Below, piece by piece: positions 8,806-17,999 of a stretch of DNA of 54,210 nucleotides. The stretch is from an uncultured Eubacteriales bacterium. Its GTDB lineage: Bacteria; Bacillota; Clostridia; Saccharofermentanales; Fastidiosipilaceae. The translations under genes were made by a program, and so were the position numbers. The number at the start of each line of letters is the position of its first letter. Position 1 is the stretch's first letter. The notes under the pieces are model-generated. The model saw only the letters and a program-made list of their open reading frames with translations, was not told the DNA's origin and did not search any database. The stretch spans positions 1 to 54,210 of the forward strand of contig CABKML010000012.1 in NCBI GenBank assembly GCA_902373515.1, given 5' to 3'.

Positions 8806-9795
8806 TTAATCACTAAAAGAACGAAATATACTCTGCCAGAAAGCTTGCTCTTCTCTCGGGGCGTGACAAACTTTAGTACTTAAATAGCGATATTTTGTTT
8901 CATAAAAGCGTAACAGCAAGGCGGCATATTTTCTCTTGCCGGCACATGAACAAGCTGCCAATTCTCGCCGAGAAATTACCGGCAGACTTTCCGGCGCAGC
9001 TTTTTTCGCAGCAAAAGTGATGTCGGCTTGTAAACCGAGGGCAATTAAAGATAACAAGTAGCTCCATTCTTTATTTTTTCTTTCACTCTCAGTCAGAGCA
9101 ATTGCTTCTCGCCATATTAACTGTAAATCAGTGTGAATCGATGAATGTGGAGGTAAATTAGCTTGCCATCTTGATAATTTCTCCCAAAAATTTTTATCGT
9201 CCAAAATTGTTCCACCGGTACGTTCTATATAAAACTTGCGCAAATCTGAAAGAGGAATTTGCTGCAAATCCAAAGCTCGGTACGGTTGATTTACGATTAA
9301 TATTATTTCCTGTACTCGTCCTTTGTCTTCCACCAAAACTTCGCCCAAAACGGCAAAATCATGCAGCCATAAAGCTAATTTCAGTTTAGCATTCAGCTGC
9401 ATCGGTTGCGCAATAATAAATAAAGGCGTACGTTCATGGTAGTCATCGGCTGCTATTCTGGGATCTGCTGCTAAAATGCGCCAAATACTTTCTCCGCTCA
9501 GCCCGGCGATAACTACGCTGTCATAATCCTGCAAATTGCTATGTTCTTTTATGCCGTCCGATAAAAAGCACTTGACATTAGTTAAGTGCAACTGAGCTAT
9601 TAAATCGTCGGCACGTCTTAACGGTTGATCAGCAATATCGGAAGCATATACCGACTTATGCGGAAAATAAGAAGCATAAGCAGCTGCCACCAAGCCGTGA
9701 TCACACGCCAAATCGTGCAAACCGGTACTCGGTAAGAGCCTTAAGATTTGCACGATTAAATCCAAGCGCGGATCCAAATGCCTATTCAACGCCAT
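8806..9795 (-). CDS. trmK: tRNA (adenine(22)-N1)-methyltransferase TrmK
   Basis: TrmK methylates A22 in the D-arm of tRNAs using S-adenosylmethionine. The 329 residues begin with the LDLIVQILRLLP helix and the SAM-binding motif DLACDHG (28-34), then VYASDIADQPL, DSVVIAGLSGESIW and FIIAQPMQ, in family order. The usual motif is DIGtDHgyLP, so a conserved Gly is replaced by Ala-Cys here. The C-terminal coiled region is longer than usual (typical length is about 230 residues). The ATG is one base after the rpoD stop, and the rpoD-trmK order is standard in Firmicutes. Confidence 0.88.
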   Translation of the reverse strand: MALNRHLDPRLDLIVQILRLLPSTGLHDLACDHGLVAAAYASYFPHKSVYASDIADQPLRRADDLIAQLHLTNVKCFLSDGIKEHSNLQDYDSVVIAGLSGESIWRILAADPRIAADDYHERTPLFIIAQPMQLNAKLKLALWLHDFAVLGEVLVEDKGRVQEIILIVNQPYRALDLQQIPLSDLRKFYIERTGGTILDDKNFWEKLSRWQANLPPHSSIHTDLQLIWREAIALTESERKNKEWSYLLSLIALGLQADITFAAKKAAPESLPVISRRELAACSCAGKRKYAALLLRFYETKYRYLSTKVCHAPREEQAFWQSIFRSFSD

Positions 9796-9796
9796 A

Positions 9797-11281
9797 TCAA
9801 TCCATATAGCCCCGTAAATGTTTGGAGCGATTGGGGTGGCGCAATTTACGTAAAGCTTTAGCTTCTATTTGACGAATGCGTTCTCTTGTAACATCAAACT
9901 CTTTGCCGACTTCCTCCAAAGTTCTGGTTCTACCGTCATCCAAACCGAAACGGAGGCGCAAAACTTTTTCTTCTCTCGGAGTTAATGTCGATAATACTTC
10001 ACCCAATTGCTCTTTCAACAGGGAAAATGCCGTCTGATGTTCCGGTGAAGGTGCATCATCGTCGGGAATGAAATCACCCAAATGGCTGTCTTCCTCTTCA
10101 CCGATCGGTTTCTCCAACGATACAGGCTCTTGCGAAATTTTCATAATTTCACGAACTTTATCCTCTTTAATTTCAAGGACTTTAGCCAATTCCTCCACTT
10201 CCGGTTCTCTACCCAGCTCCTGCAGCAAAGTTCTTTGAGCCCGAACCAACTTATTAATAGTTTCGACCATATGCACAGGAATACGAATAGTACGAGCCTG
10301 ATCGGCAATAGCACGAGTAATCGCCTGACGGATCCACCAAGTTGCATATGTACTGAACTTAAAGCCCTTGGTATAATCGAACTTCTCAACAGCTTTTAAC
10401 AGACCGAGGTTACCTTCCTGAATCAAGTCCAGGAAACTCATACCTCGACCGACATAACGTTTCGCAATGGATACAACCAGACGTAAATTTGCCTCACACA
10501 GATGATCTCTGGCTTCAATATCGCCTTCCTGCATCCTCTGAGCTAACTCTTTTTCGCCTTCAGCGGTCAACAAATCGACTTTGCCGATTTCTTTCAAATA
10601 CATACGCACCGGATCATCAACGCCGATAATATCGTAAATAGCAGATTTGTCTTTGTCGTCTTCTTCCAGATCTTCGATATCCGCATCTTCTTCGCTAATT
10701 TCAATATTGCGTTCGTTCAATTCTTCCAGCAAAGCTTCACTGTCTTCCGGTTCCAACTCATATAATTCGATTTGCTCATTGATTTCACGCATCGAAACGT
10801 GATTATCATTATTTTTAGCAATTTCGGTCAAATTTTCCAAAATTGTCGCTTTGGCATCATGACTGGCTAAATGTTTACAAGCCAACAAAGCTTTTTTACG
10901 TTCGTCATCCGTTGCTTCCAACAAATCCTCATCGTCTTCTCCCCGCATCACCGTATCATCTATGTTGGAAAGCGAATTAAAGTCTATGTCGGTATCGACA
11001 TCAGCATCCTCATCTGTAATATTGCCGTCAAATTCCGGTTCTTCTTCCTCATTGGTTTTGTCATCTGCGGAATAATCGTCATCCAACAGGGCTTCTGTAT
11101 CTTCTTCCTCTATTTTCGCATTTTTTTCGTTTTTGCTTTTCTTAGCAGTTTTTACGCTTGATTTTGTAACTTTAGCAGACTTGGTAGCCTTGGAAGCTGA
11201 TTTTTTCTTGTTATCAACCAAGTTCTCCTCATTTTGTGTCTTATCATTCTCTGAACTTACAGTTGTTGTTTTTTTCACCAT
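9797..11281 (-). CDS. rpoD: RNA polymerase principal sigma factor RpoD/SigA
   Basis: This is the housekeeping sigma factor. Of 494 residues, the first 130 are Lys-, Ser- and Asp/Glu-rich low-complexity sequence, followed by a region 1.1-like segment (about 130-200), region 1.2 ([13 protein letters not shown], about 221-233), regions 2.1-2.4 (about 262-330, including [12 protein letters not shown] and [11 protein letters not shown]), region 3, and region 4.2 with the helix-turn-helix [19 protein letters not shown] near the C-terminus. The low-complexity head is longer than in Bacillus SigA (371 residues). It lies 153 bases downstream of dnaG and has its own extended -10 promoter. Confidence 0.97.
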   Translation of the reverse strand: MVKKTTTVSSENDKTQNEENLVDNKKKSASKATKSAKVTKSSVKTAKKSKNEKNAKIEEEDTEALLDDDYSADDKTNEEEEPEFDGNITDEDADVDTDIDFNSLSNIDDTVMRGEDDEDLLEATDDERKKALLACKHLASHDAKATILENLTEIAKNNDNHVSMREINEQIELYELEPEDSEALLEELNERNIEISEEDADIEDLEEDDKDKSAIYDIIGVDDPVRMYLKEIGKVDLLTAEGEKELAQRMQEGDIEARDHLCEANLRLVVSIAKRYVGRGMSFLDLIQEGNLGLLKAVEKFDYTKGFKFSTYATWWIRQAITRAIADQARTIRIPVHMVETINKLVRAQRTLLQELGREPEVEELAKVLEIKEDKVREIMKISQEPVSLEKPIGEEEDSHLGDFIPDDDAPSPEHQTAFSLLKEQLGEVLSTLTPREEKVLRLRFGLDDGRTRTLEEVGKEFDVTRERIRQIEAKALRKLRHPNRSKHLRGYMD

Positions 11282-11340
11282 AAAGCACCTGCTTTCGCTA
11301 TTTGTTTACGCTTATATTTGCCTATAAACATACATGGTTA

Positions 11341-11346
11341 ATTATA
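11341..11346 (-). promoter_or_regulatory. Extended -10 promoter of rpoD
   Basis: TGGTATAAT on the minus strand forms an extended -10 element 60 bases upstream of the rpoD ATG. No good -35 hexamer is seen at 17 bases. It allows rpoD expression separate from dnaG. Confidence 0.5.
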
Positions 11347-11434
11347 CCACAATCCCGGTTTTTATTTATTTTGCTTATTTCTTGACGGTATCCGGCAATA
11401 GGTCGCTGTCCGTCGCACCGTATATCACAATATA

Positions 11435-13309
11435 TCAACGTTTCAATTCCCAGAATTTGCGGCTCAAACTTTGATATTGCTGCCGTAACTTATCTTTTTC
11501 CGCTTCGGAGCTGAAATCATCATTACGCAAACGCCAGGAAATATAATTAATTCGTCGTTTTAATTCATATCGTTGTAATTCCGATAAATTGTGGCTTAAG
11601 CTCTCTTGGCTCAGCTTACTGTCTTTTATCGAAGATTCCTGCAAAAACAAACGAGTGATTTGATCTTTATCCTTCAACGAAACAGCTGAATTACTTAAAA
11701 TATTAAGTAAAGTCGGAGCATCAAAAGTATTTTTCATTAAAGCTTGCCGGCATTGAAGCCAAAGTGCTTGTATCTCTTTGACATTCTGCAAACAATTATC
11801 AATCGCCGCTGCAAAGTTTTGATAAAGTGAATTATCATTGCAAAGCAACCATAAGATATTAACAAAGGCCGGCGGAATAGCCATACTCGGCTCATTAACC
11901 GGAGGCTGTTGCTTAACTTCCGGTAAAATTACTTTAGCTGCTTCAGGTCTTTCCATTTCTCGAGTTTCATAACGTAAACTGCGCTGATACTGTTGAAATT
12001 CCTGAGTATTCTTATAATATTTCACTTCATCGGCAATCGTCGACTCATCATAAGAGGCAACTAACTTACAAACTTCCTTCAAAGCTCTGGCATATTCCAA
12101 AGGACTGTTAATTGCTGCCAAAATTCTGATAGCGGCCTGAAAAAATACCGACTCATCAAAAGAACCGTCAGCCTGTTCAGCTTGAGCGAAAGCCGTATTT
12201 AAGCGCCAGTTCAAAGCCGGTTCCGCCTGTAAAATTAAATTGTTAAAAGCCTCAATCCCGAACTTTTTCACAAATTCATCCGGATCTTTAGCCTGCTTAA
12301 CTTTTAAGACTTTGGGGCTTAATCCTTGTAACTCCAGGCGTTGCAGACTCAAATATGTCGCTTTTTGTCCGGCAGCATCGCTGTCCAGGCACATTATCAC
12401 CTGTCTGTCCAAAAGCTTTAATAAACGCACCTGTTTATGTGTGAGGGCCGTACCCAGACAGGCTACAACATTATGGTAACCTCGACTTAATAGGCTTATA
12501 GCGTCCATATAACCTTCTACGACCAGGATTTCAGGCGCATTAAATTTCTTAGCAAAATTATAGGCGTACAAATGCTCGCCTTTAGTATATATGGGCGTTT
12601 CAGGCGAATTAATATACTTCGGCTTGCTGTCATCAAGCACCCGTCCGCCGAAAGCAATTACCCGGCCGTAACGATCCATGATTGGAAAAATTAAGCGTCG
12701 GCGAAAGAGATCATATAAACTGTTGTTTTTAATCCGCACCAAACCGGAAGCCAGCATTTCCTTTTCGCTGAATCCCGATTTTTGTAAATATTTTACCAGC
12801 AAATCACGTTGATCCAAAGCTGCGCCCAAGCCGTAATTTCCGCAAGCTGTCGCACTCAACTCTCTTGTACGCAAATAATTAACCATCTCGGCAGCAGCCG
12901 GACTTCTTAAAGCCGCATAATAAAATTTTGCCGCCGAATTAGCCAGCAGGAATTGTCTTTTCTGTTCCTGATAATGTTCCTGTTCTTTAGTATTTCTACG
13001 AGACGACGAAGCTTGCCAATCAATGTGTAAACGCTTGGCTAAAAACTCCAAAGCTTCCTTCCACTCCAAATGTTCTATGTCCCGAATAAACGCTACACAA
13101 TCGCCGCCTTTGTGGCAACCGAAGCAATAATATATCTGCTTGGTCGCCGAAACGCTGAACGAAGGAGTTTTCTCGTGATGAAAAGGACAAATACCGAAGT
13201 AATTGTTCGAACTTTTTTTTTGCAAGCTGACATATTCACTGACCAAATCGACAATGTCAATCTGATCTTTTACTTGCTGATATATATCATCTTTCGTGTA
13301 TTCCACCAC
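11435..13309 (-). CDS. dnaG: DNA primase DnaG
   Basis: DnaG lays RNA primers at the replication fork. From GTG 13309 it has 624 residues. The N-terminal zinc ribbon uses C41, H44, C62 and C65 (CPFHHEKTPSFSV to CFGCHKGGD). The Toprim catalytic core carries LVVEGYMDAISLL and IMCLDSDAAGQKA, with the acidic metal-binding residues intact. The C-terminal third is the divergent DnaB-interacting domain. The GTG has AGGAG seven bases upstream; a TTG nine codons earlier is less likely because the ribosome binding site would lie inside the gene. It begins 57 bases after scfB, so it may be co-transcribed with the SCIFF locus. Confidence 0.95.
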   Translation of the reverse strand: MVEYTKDDIYQQVKDQIDIVDLVSEYVSLQKKSSNNYFGICPFHHEKTPSFSVSATKQIYYCFGCHKGGDCVAFIRDIEHLEWKEALEFLAKRLHIDWQASSSRRNTKEQEHYQEQKRQFLLANSAAKFYYAALRSPAAAEMVNYLRTRELSATACGNYGLGAALDQRDLLVKYLQKSGFSEKEMLASGLVRIKNNSLYDLFRRRLIFPIMDRYGRVIAFGGRVLDDSKPKYINSPETPIYTKGEHLYAYNFAKKFNAPEILVVEGYMDAISLLSRGYHNVVACLGTALTHKQVRLLKLLDRQVIMCLDSDAAGQKATYLSLQRLELQGLSPKVLKVKQAKDPDEFVKKFGIEAFNNLILQAEPALNWRLNTAFAQAEQADGSFDESVFFQAAIRILAAINSPLEYARALKEVCKLVASYDESTIADEVKYYKNTQEFQQYQRSLRYETREMERPEAAKVILPEVKQQPPVNEPSMAIPPAFVNILWLLCNDNSLYQNFAAAIDNCLQNVKEIQALWLQCRQALMKNTFDAPTLLNILSNSAVSLKDKDQITRLFLQESSIKDSKLSQESLSHNLSELQRYELKRRINYISWRLRNDDFSSEAEKDKLRQQYQSLSRKFWELKR

Positions 13310-13366
13310 CGTTAAACTCCTCGTTAAAAGGTACAATAACCCCCATCTGCCGGCTACTTGGGAATA

Positions 13367-14860
13367 TCAACAATGCGGACCGGCTGCACTTTCCGTATCA
13401 CAACCGCCGCCGCAACCGCTGCCGCAAACTGCTACATCGGCAATATCCGGCTGAATGGTAGCCTGCAAGCCGCCACGTTCTTTAGCTTTAATCCACAAAG
13501 AACATTCCAAACGTTTCTGTTCCATAATGCAACCTATTTTATAGTTCTTATGTAAATCGCTGTTCTGGTGCCAGTTATTGGCCGGACAACCGCCGCCGCA
13601 ATGATAACGTGACCAACAACCTAAACACTCTTTGGAATTAAGCGTAAAAAGGTCTTTGAATTTTTCCTGTACTTTTTTGTCAAGCTCATCCGGTTCCGTA
13701 TCATTCACATTGCCCATTATGTATTCTTCTTCTCCCACAAATTGGTGGCAGGGATAGATAGTTCCGTTAGGTGTTACGGCAATATACTCAGTTCCGACGC
13801 CGCAGCCTTTATAACGTTTGAAAGCACAGGCACCGCCTTCAAGCTGCACGTTGAAATGGAAGAAACGATAAGGATGCTCACCGTTTTTGGTGTTTTGATA
13901 GTGAACTGCCAATTTTTCGTATTCATCCAGGATTTTCGGGATATCACTGTTGCGCAGGCGGAAATCATCCGTCGGTTTAGCTACAACAGGTTCCATACTG
14001 ATCTGACGCAAATCCAAGTTGGCCAAATGCTTCACATCTTCGCTGAAGTCGGTGTTGTAATGCGTAAAAGTACCGCGCACATAATACTCTTTATTGCCGC
14101 GATCCTGTACGAACTTTTTAATTTTCGGCATAACATGGGCATACGAACCGTGTCCGCCGACAGCCGGGCGCAATCTGTCCTGAATTTCCGGGCGACCGTC
14201 AATTGAAAGCACGCAATTCTTCATGTGCTCATTAATGAATTTTGTTCGTTCGTCATTAAGCAATAAAGCGTTGGTGGTTACCGTCATACGAATCTTTTTA
14301 TTATGCTTCGGTCCTTCTTCTTCACAGTACAAAGTCAAAGCTTTGAGAACTTTCCAGTTCATCAACGGTTCACCGCCGAAAAAGTCTATATCCAAATTAC
14401 GACGCGGACCTGAAGCCTTAATCAAAAAATCAACCGCTTTTTTACCTGTTTCAAAAGATAACATATCCCGATGGCCGGTAGCATAATCGCCGCAGGAAGC
14501 AAAGCAATATTGACAGCGCAAATTACAGTCGTGGCTGACGTGCAGACACATGGATTTAATTTTCGGCGCAGCCGGATAAAGTTGTTCAGGCTTAATTTCC
14601 GCCGTCTTGGCGCCGATATGACCGCTTTCAATAAAAGGCAAAAGTTCCTGCCAGCATTTTTCCAGTTCATCTTTATTCAAGTTATTCATTACTGCCAGCA
14701 AATGTCGTTCATCCTCGGCTAAGGTCGGAGGATTGTTGCAATTTACCAACTCCGCTACCGCCTTTAATAATACCCAGGCGTACTCATCACAACAAACCAA
14801 AGCTTGGGTTTCAGCATCATATACGAGCTTATCTCCCTGCATTTCAAAACAATGTAACAT
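13367..14860 (-). CDS. scfB: SCIFF peptide maturase, radical SAM/SPASM protein ScfB
   Basis: ScfB enzymes install thioether bonds between cysteines and alpha or gamma carbons of acceptor residues in the SCIFF precursor. The 497 residues contain an N-terminal peptide-recognition region (about 1-95), the radical SAM motif C112-x3-C116-x2-C119 (CNLRCQYC), FGGEPLMN (161-168), and a SPASM region with CGVGTEY, YPCHQF and ECLGCWSRYHCGGGC for two auxiliary Fe-S clusters. The last 23 residues are odd: VAVCGSGCGGGCDT then a final Cys gives a Cys-x3-Cys-x3-Cys-x9-Cys tail that echoes the substrate. AGGAG precedes the ATG. The precursor gene lies 139 bases upstream. Family assignment is firm; the meaning of the tail is unknown. 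Confidence 0.95.
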   Translation of the reverse strand: MLHCFEMQGDKLVYDAETQALVCCDEYAWVLLKAVAELVNCNNPPTLAEDERHLLAVMNNLNKDELEKCWQELLPFIESGHIGAKTAEIKPEQLYPAAPKIKSMCLHVSHDCNLRCQYCFASCGDYATGHRDMLSFETGKKAVDFLIKASGPRRNLDIDFFGGEPLMNWKVLKALTLYCEEEGPKHNKKIRMTVTTNALLLNDERTKFINEHMKNCVLSIDGRPEIQDRLRPAVGGHGSYAHVMPKIKKFVQDRGNKEYYVRGTFTHYNTDFSEDVKHLANLDLRQISMEPVVAKPTDDFRLRNSDIPKILDEYEKLAVHYQNTKNGEHPYRFFHFNVQLEGGACAFKRYKGCGVGTEYIAVTPNGTIYPCHQFVGEEEYIMGNVNDTEPDELDKKVQEKFKDLFTLNSKECLGCWSRYHCGGGCPANNWHQNSDLHKNYKIGCIMEQKRLECSLWIKAKERGGLQATIQPDIADVAVCGSGCGGGCDTESAAGPHC

Positions 14861-14887
14861 GTTCTCTCCTCAGCCTTACCGGCATAA

Positions 14888-14916
14888 AATATAATATTTC
14901 AAATAACAATCAGCAA
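14888..14916 (-). promoter_or_regulatory. Probable promoter of scfB
   Basis: TTGCTG and TATATT are separated by 17 bases on the minus strand, between the scfA terminator and the scfB start. This allows the maturase to be made independently of its substrate. Confidence 0.4.
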
Positions 14917-14942
14917 AAAGCTTCCTTATGAGCTCCTTACTG

Positions 14943-14972
14943 TGAAAAGAAAGAGCCGCAAAACGGCTCTTT
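14943..14972 (-). terminator. Terminator (partial) between scfA and scfB
   Basis: AAAGAGCCG and CGGCTCTTT form a perfect 9-bp stem with a 5-base loop, followed on the minus strand by TCTTTTC. It would limit read-through from the peptide gene into the maturase gene. Confidence 0.8.
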
Positions 14973-14999
14973 GAAAAGTTCTTACAATTACCGTTTTTA

Positions 15000-15146
15000 T
15001 TATTCGGCAATACGTTCACAAGGTTGGTTACCTACCGTACAACTTGTCTTACATGCCGACTGACATGAAGTTTGGCATTCGCCGCAAGCTGCACCTACAG
15101 CATAAAGCTTGGTTGAACCCTTACTAATCATGGTAAAATGTGTCAT
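15000..15146 (-). CDS. scfA: SCIFF ranthipeptide precursor (six cysteines in forty-five residues)
   Basis: A 48-residue peptide starts at ATG 15146 with GAGGAGG nine bases upstream and ends with TAA at 15000. Its C-terminal half is CGECQTSCQSACKTSC followed after seven residues by a sixth cysteine and a short CERIAE end. Six cysteines in Cys-x2-Cys-x3-Cys-x3-Cys-x3-Cys-x6-Cys spacing, and the N-terminal leader MTHFTMISKGSTKLY, are the signature of SCIFF, a ribosomally made peptide modified by the radical SAM protein encoded next. It lies 17 bases after yajC and is probably co-transcribed with it. The peptide has been linked to signalling in some clostridia; no function can be read from this sequence. 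Confidence 0.95.
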   Translation of the reverse strand: MTHFTMISKGSTKLYAVGAACGECQTSCQSACKTSCTVGNQPCERIAE

Positions 15147-15163
15147 TTTACAGCCTCCTCAAC

Positions 15164-15511
15164 TTACTTTTTCTTCTCGGACTTGGCCGCTTGAGCTGTG
15201 GTCGGCTGTTGCATAAGATTTATGGCATCACGCCGAAATGTCACCATAGTTTGGGCGACGCTGCTGGCAATAGTGATATCATCGTCTTTAATATTAACGA
15301 TTTTACCGACTAAGCCGCCGATTGTAATAACCTGATCTCCGACTTTCAGCTTGGAACGCTCCAACTTCTGTCGTTTCTCCGATCGTCTTTGCGGTAAAAT
15401 CATCACCACATAAAGAACAACCAACATAATAACGCTGAAAGCAACCGTAGCGAGCGTCCCGCCCATCGGCGATTCTGCGGCCAAAACAACATTCCGTGCA
15501 GCATTAAGCAT
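15164..15511 (-). CDS. yajC: Preprotein translocase subunit YajC
   Basis: YajC is a small single-span accessory subunit of the Sec translocon (with SecDF). From ATG 15511 it has 115 residues: a transmembrane helix (about 19-40, TLATVAFSVIMLVVLYVVMILP) directly followed by the family signature PQRRSEKRQK, then a beta-rich domain with LKVGDQVITIGGLVGKI. AAGGGG lies nine bases before this ATG; an in-frame TTG seven codons earlier is less likely. The promoter at 15545-15573 probably serves yajC and scfA together. A yajC gene next to tgt is common, but secDF does not follow here; scfA does. Confidence 0.92.
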   Translation of the reverse strand: MLNAARNVVLAAESPMGGTLATVAFSVIMLVVLYVVMILPQRRSEKRQKLERSKLKVGDQVITIGGLVGKIVNIKDDDITIASSVAQTMVTFRRDAINLMQQPTTAQAAKSEKKK

Positions 15512-15544
15512 AAACAAAAACCCCTTGATCAAACTATTTACTAT

Positions 15545-15573
15545 ATTTTAGCTGAAATGACTTGCACTAGCAA
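15545..15573 (-). promoter_or_regulatory. Promoter of the yajC-scfA operon
   Basis: TTGCTA and TAAAAT are spaced by 17 bases on the minus strand, about 34 bases upstream of the yajC ATG. Confidence 0.6.
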
Positions 15574-15575
15574 GT
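15560..15575. promoter_or_regulatory. Perfect inverted repeat over the yajC-scfA -35 box, candidate operator
   Basis: ACTTGC-ACTA-GCAAGT has perfect 6-base arms with a 4-base spacer. It covers the whole -35 hexamer, the position of a repressor site. The cognate regulator is not in the window as far as I can tell. Confidence 0.45.
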
Positions 15576-15631
15576 AAACATAACAGCATTTTTGTGACTC
15601 GAGCGGCGGCAGCTACCGTTAATAGCGGTAA

Positions 15632-16825
<1,194 letters not shown>

Positions 16826-16832
16826 TCAATGT

Positions 16833-17885
16833 TTATTTATTTTTAAAATCGTGCATGTCCTGACGATGAATCAACATTGCATCACCGAAACTGTAAAAGC
16901 GATAACGTTCTTTAATAGCATGATCATATGCTGCGAAAATTTCCGCTTTTCCGGCCAAAGCCGATACCAGCATCATCAAAGTCGATTCCGGCAGATGGAA
17001 GTTGGTAATCATCCCGTCAACAATTTTGAAACGATATCCGGGATAAATAAAAATACTTGTATCTCCGTGTTGGGCCCGTACTTTGCCCTGTTCATCGGCA
17101 ACTGTTTCCAACACCCGACAGGATGTGGTTCCGACAGCAATAGTTCTGCCGCCGGCTGCCTTACGGGCATTAATAATTTCGGCAGTTTTTTCCGGCATAA
17201 CGTAATATTCCGTATGCATATGATGCTCTTCCACATTTTCAACTTTGACCGGTCTGAATGTACCTAAACCGACATGCAAAGTCAAATAAACCGGTAAAAT
17301 ATCCATATCTGCCAATTTTTGCAATAATTCTTTGGTAAAATGCAAACCGGCAGTCGGAGCTGCAGCGGAACCTTCTTCTTTAGCATAAACAGTCTGATAA
17401 CGATTCTGATCCTTTAATTTCTCGTGAATATAAGGAGGCAGCGGCATAGTTCCTGCTTTATCCAATATTTCTTCCCAGACTCCCTGAAATTCAAAATGGA
17501 CAATTCTGGAGCCGTCATCACTGTAATCCAAAATTTCGGCACTTAATTCTCCCGGAAGAAAAGTAATTTTACTACCTACTTTCAAGCGCCGGCCGGGATT
17601 AACAAGGCATTGCCAGTCAGTGGCATTAATACGTTTGAGAAGCAGGACTTCTACCGGCCTTTGCATGCCTGCACGCGTTCCTATCAATCTGGCCGGCATT
17701 ACCTTCGTATCATTCAAGACCAACGTATCTCCCGGACGTAAAAATTCCGGTAAATTATAAAAATGGCTGTCACGCAGTTCATTCAAGTCATCCACTACCA
17801 GAAGTCTTGACTCATCACGCCTTTCCGTCGGGCTTTGTGCAATCAATTCCAACGGTAAATCATAGGCAAAATCACTTGTTTTCAC
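16833..17885 (-). CDS. queA: S-adenosylmethionine:tRNA ribosyltransferase-isomerase
   Basis: QueA adds the epoxycyclopentane ring (from the ribosyl group of SAM) to preQ1-34 in tRNA, the step after Tgt. The 350 residues carry the canonical [21 protein letters not shown]-terminus, [11 protein letters not shown], the central [10 protein letters not shown] segment, [10 protein letters not shown], and the C-terminal [18 protein letters not shown] and [12 protein letters not shown]. The start is GTG 17885 with GAGG upstream. It forms a two-gene operon with tgt. A TATAAT box about 65 bases upstream may be its promoter, though no strong -35 is visible. Confidence 0.97.
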   Translation of the reverse strand: MKTSDFAYDLPLELIAQSPTERRDESRLLVVDDLNELRDSHFYNLPEFLRPGDTLVLNDTKVMPARLIGTRAGMQRPVEVLLLKRINATDWQCLVNPGRRLKVGSKITFLPGELSAEILDYSDDGSRIVHFEFQGVWEEILDKAGTMPLPPYIHEKLKDQNRYQTVYAKEEGSAAAPTAGLHFTKELLQKLADMDILPVYLTLHVGLGTFRPVKVENVEEHHMHTEYYVMPEKTAEIINARKAAGGRTIAVGTTSCRVLETVADEQGKVRAQHGDTSIFIYPGYRFKIVDGMITNFHLPESTLMMLVSALAGKAEIFAAYDHAIKERYRFYSFGDAMLIHRQDMHDFKNK

Positions 17886-17999
17886 ACTAATTTCCTCGGT
17901 TCTTCCAACATTAACCTTCTATATCCTAATTAAGTTTTACTTAAGAATAGTACTTTATTATAGCGCAACTTCATAAACACCGTATGTATATCAACGCTT

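Noticed and set aside
13742..14206. A 154-codon plus-strand frame opposite scfB
   Set aside because: It is a shadow of the well-supported maturase gene and has no ribosome binding site or recognisable motif.
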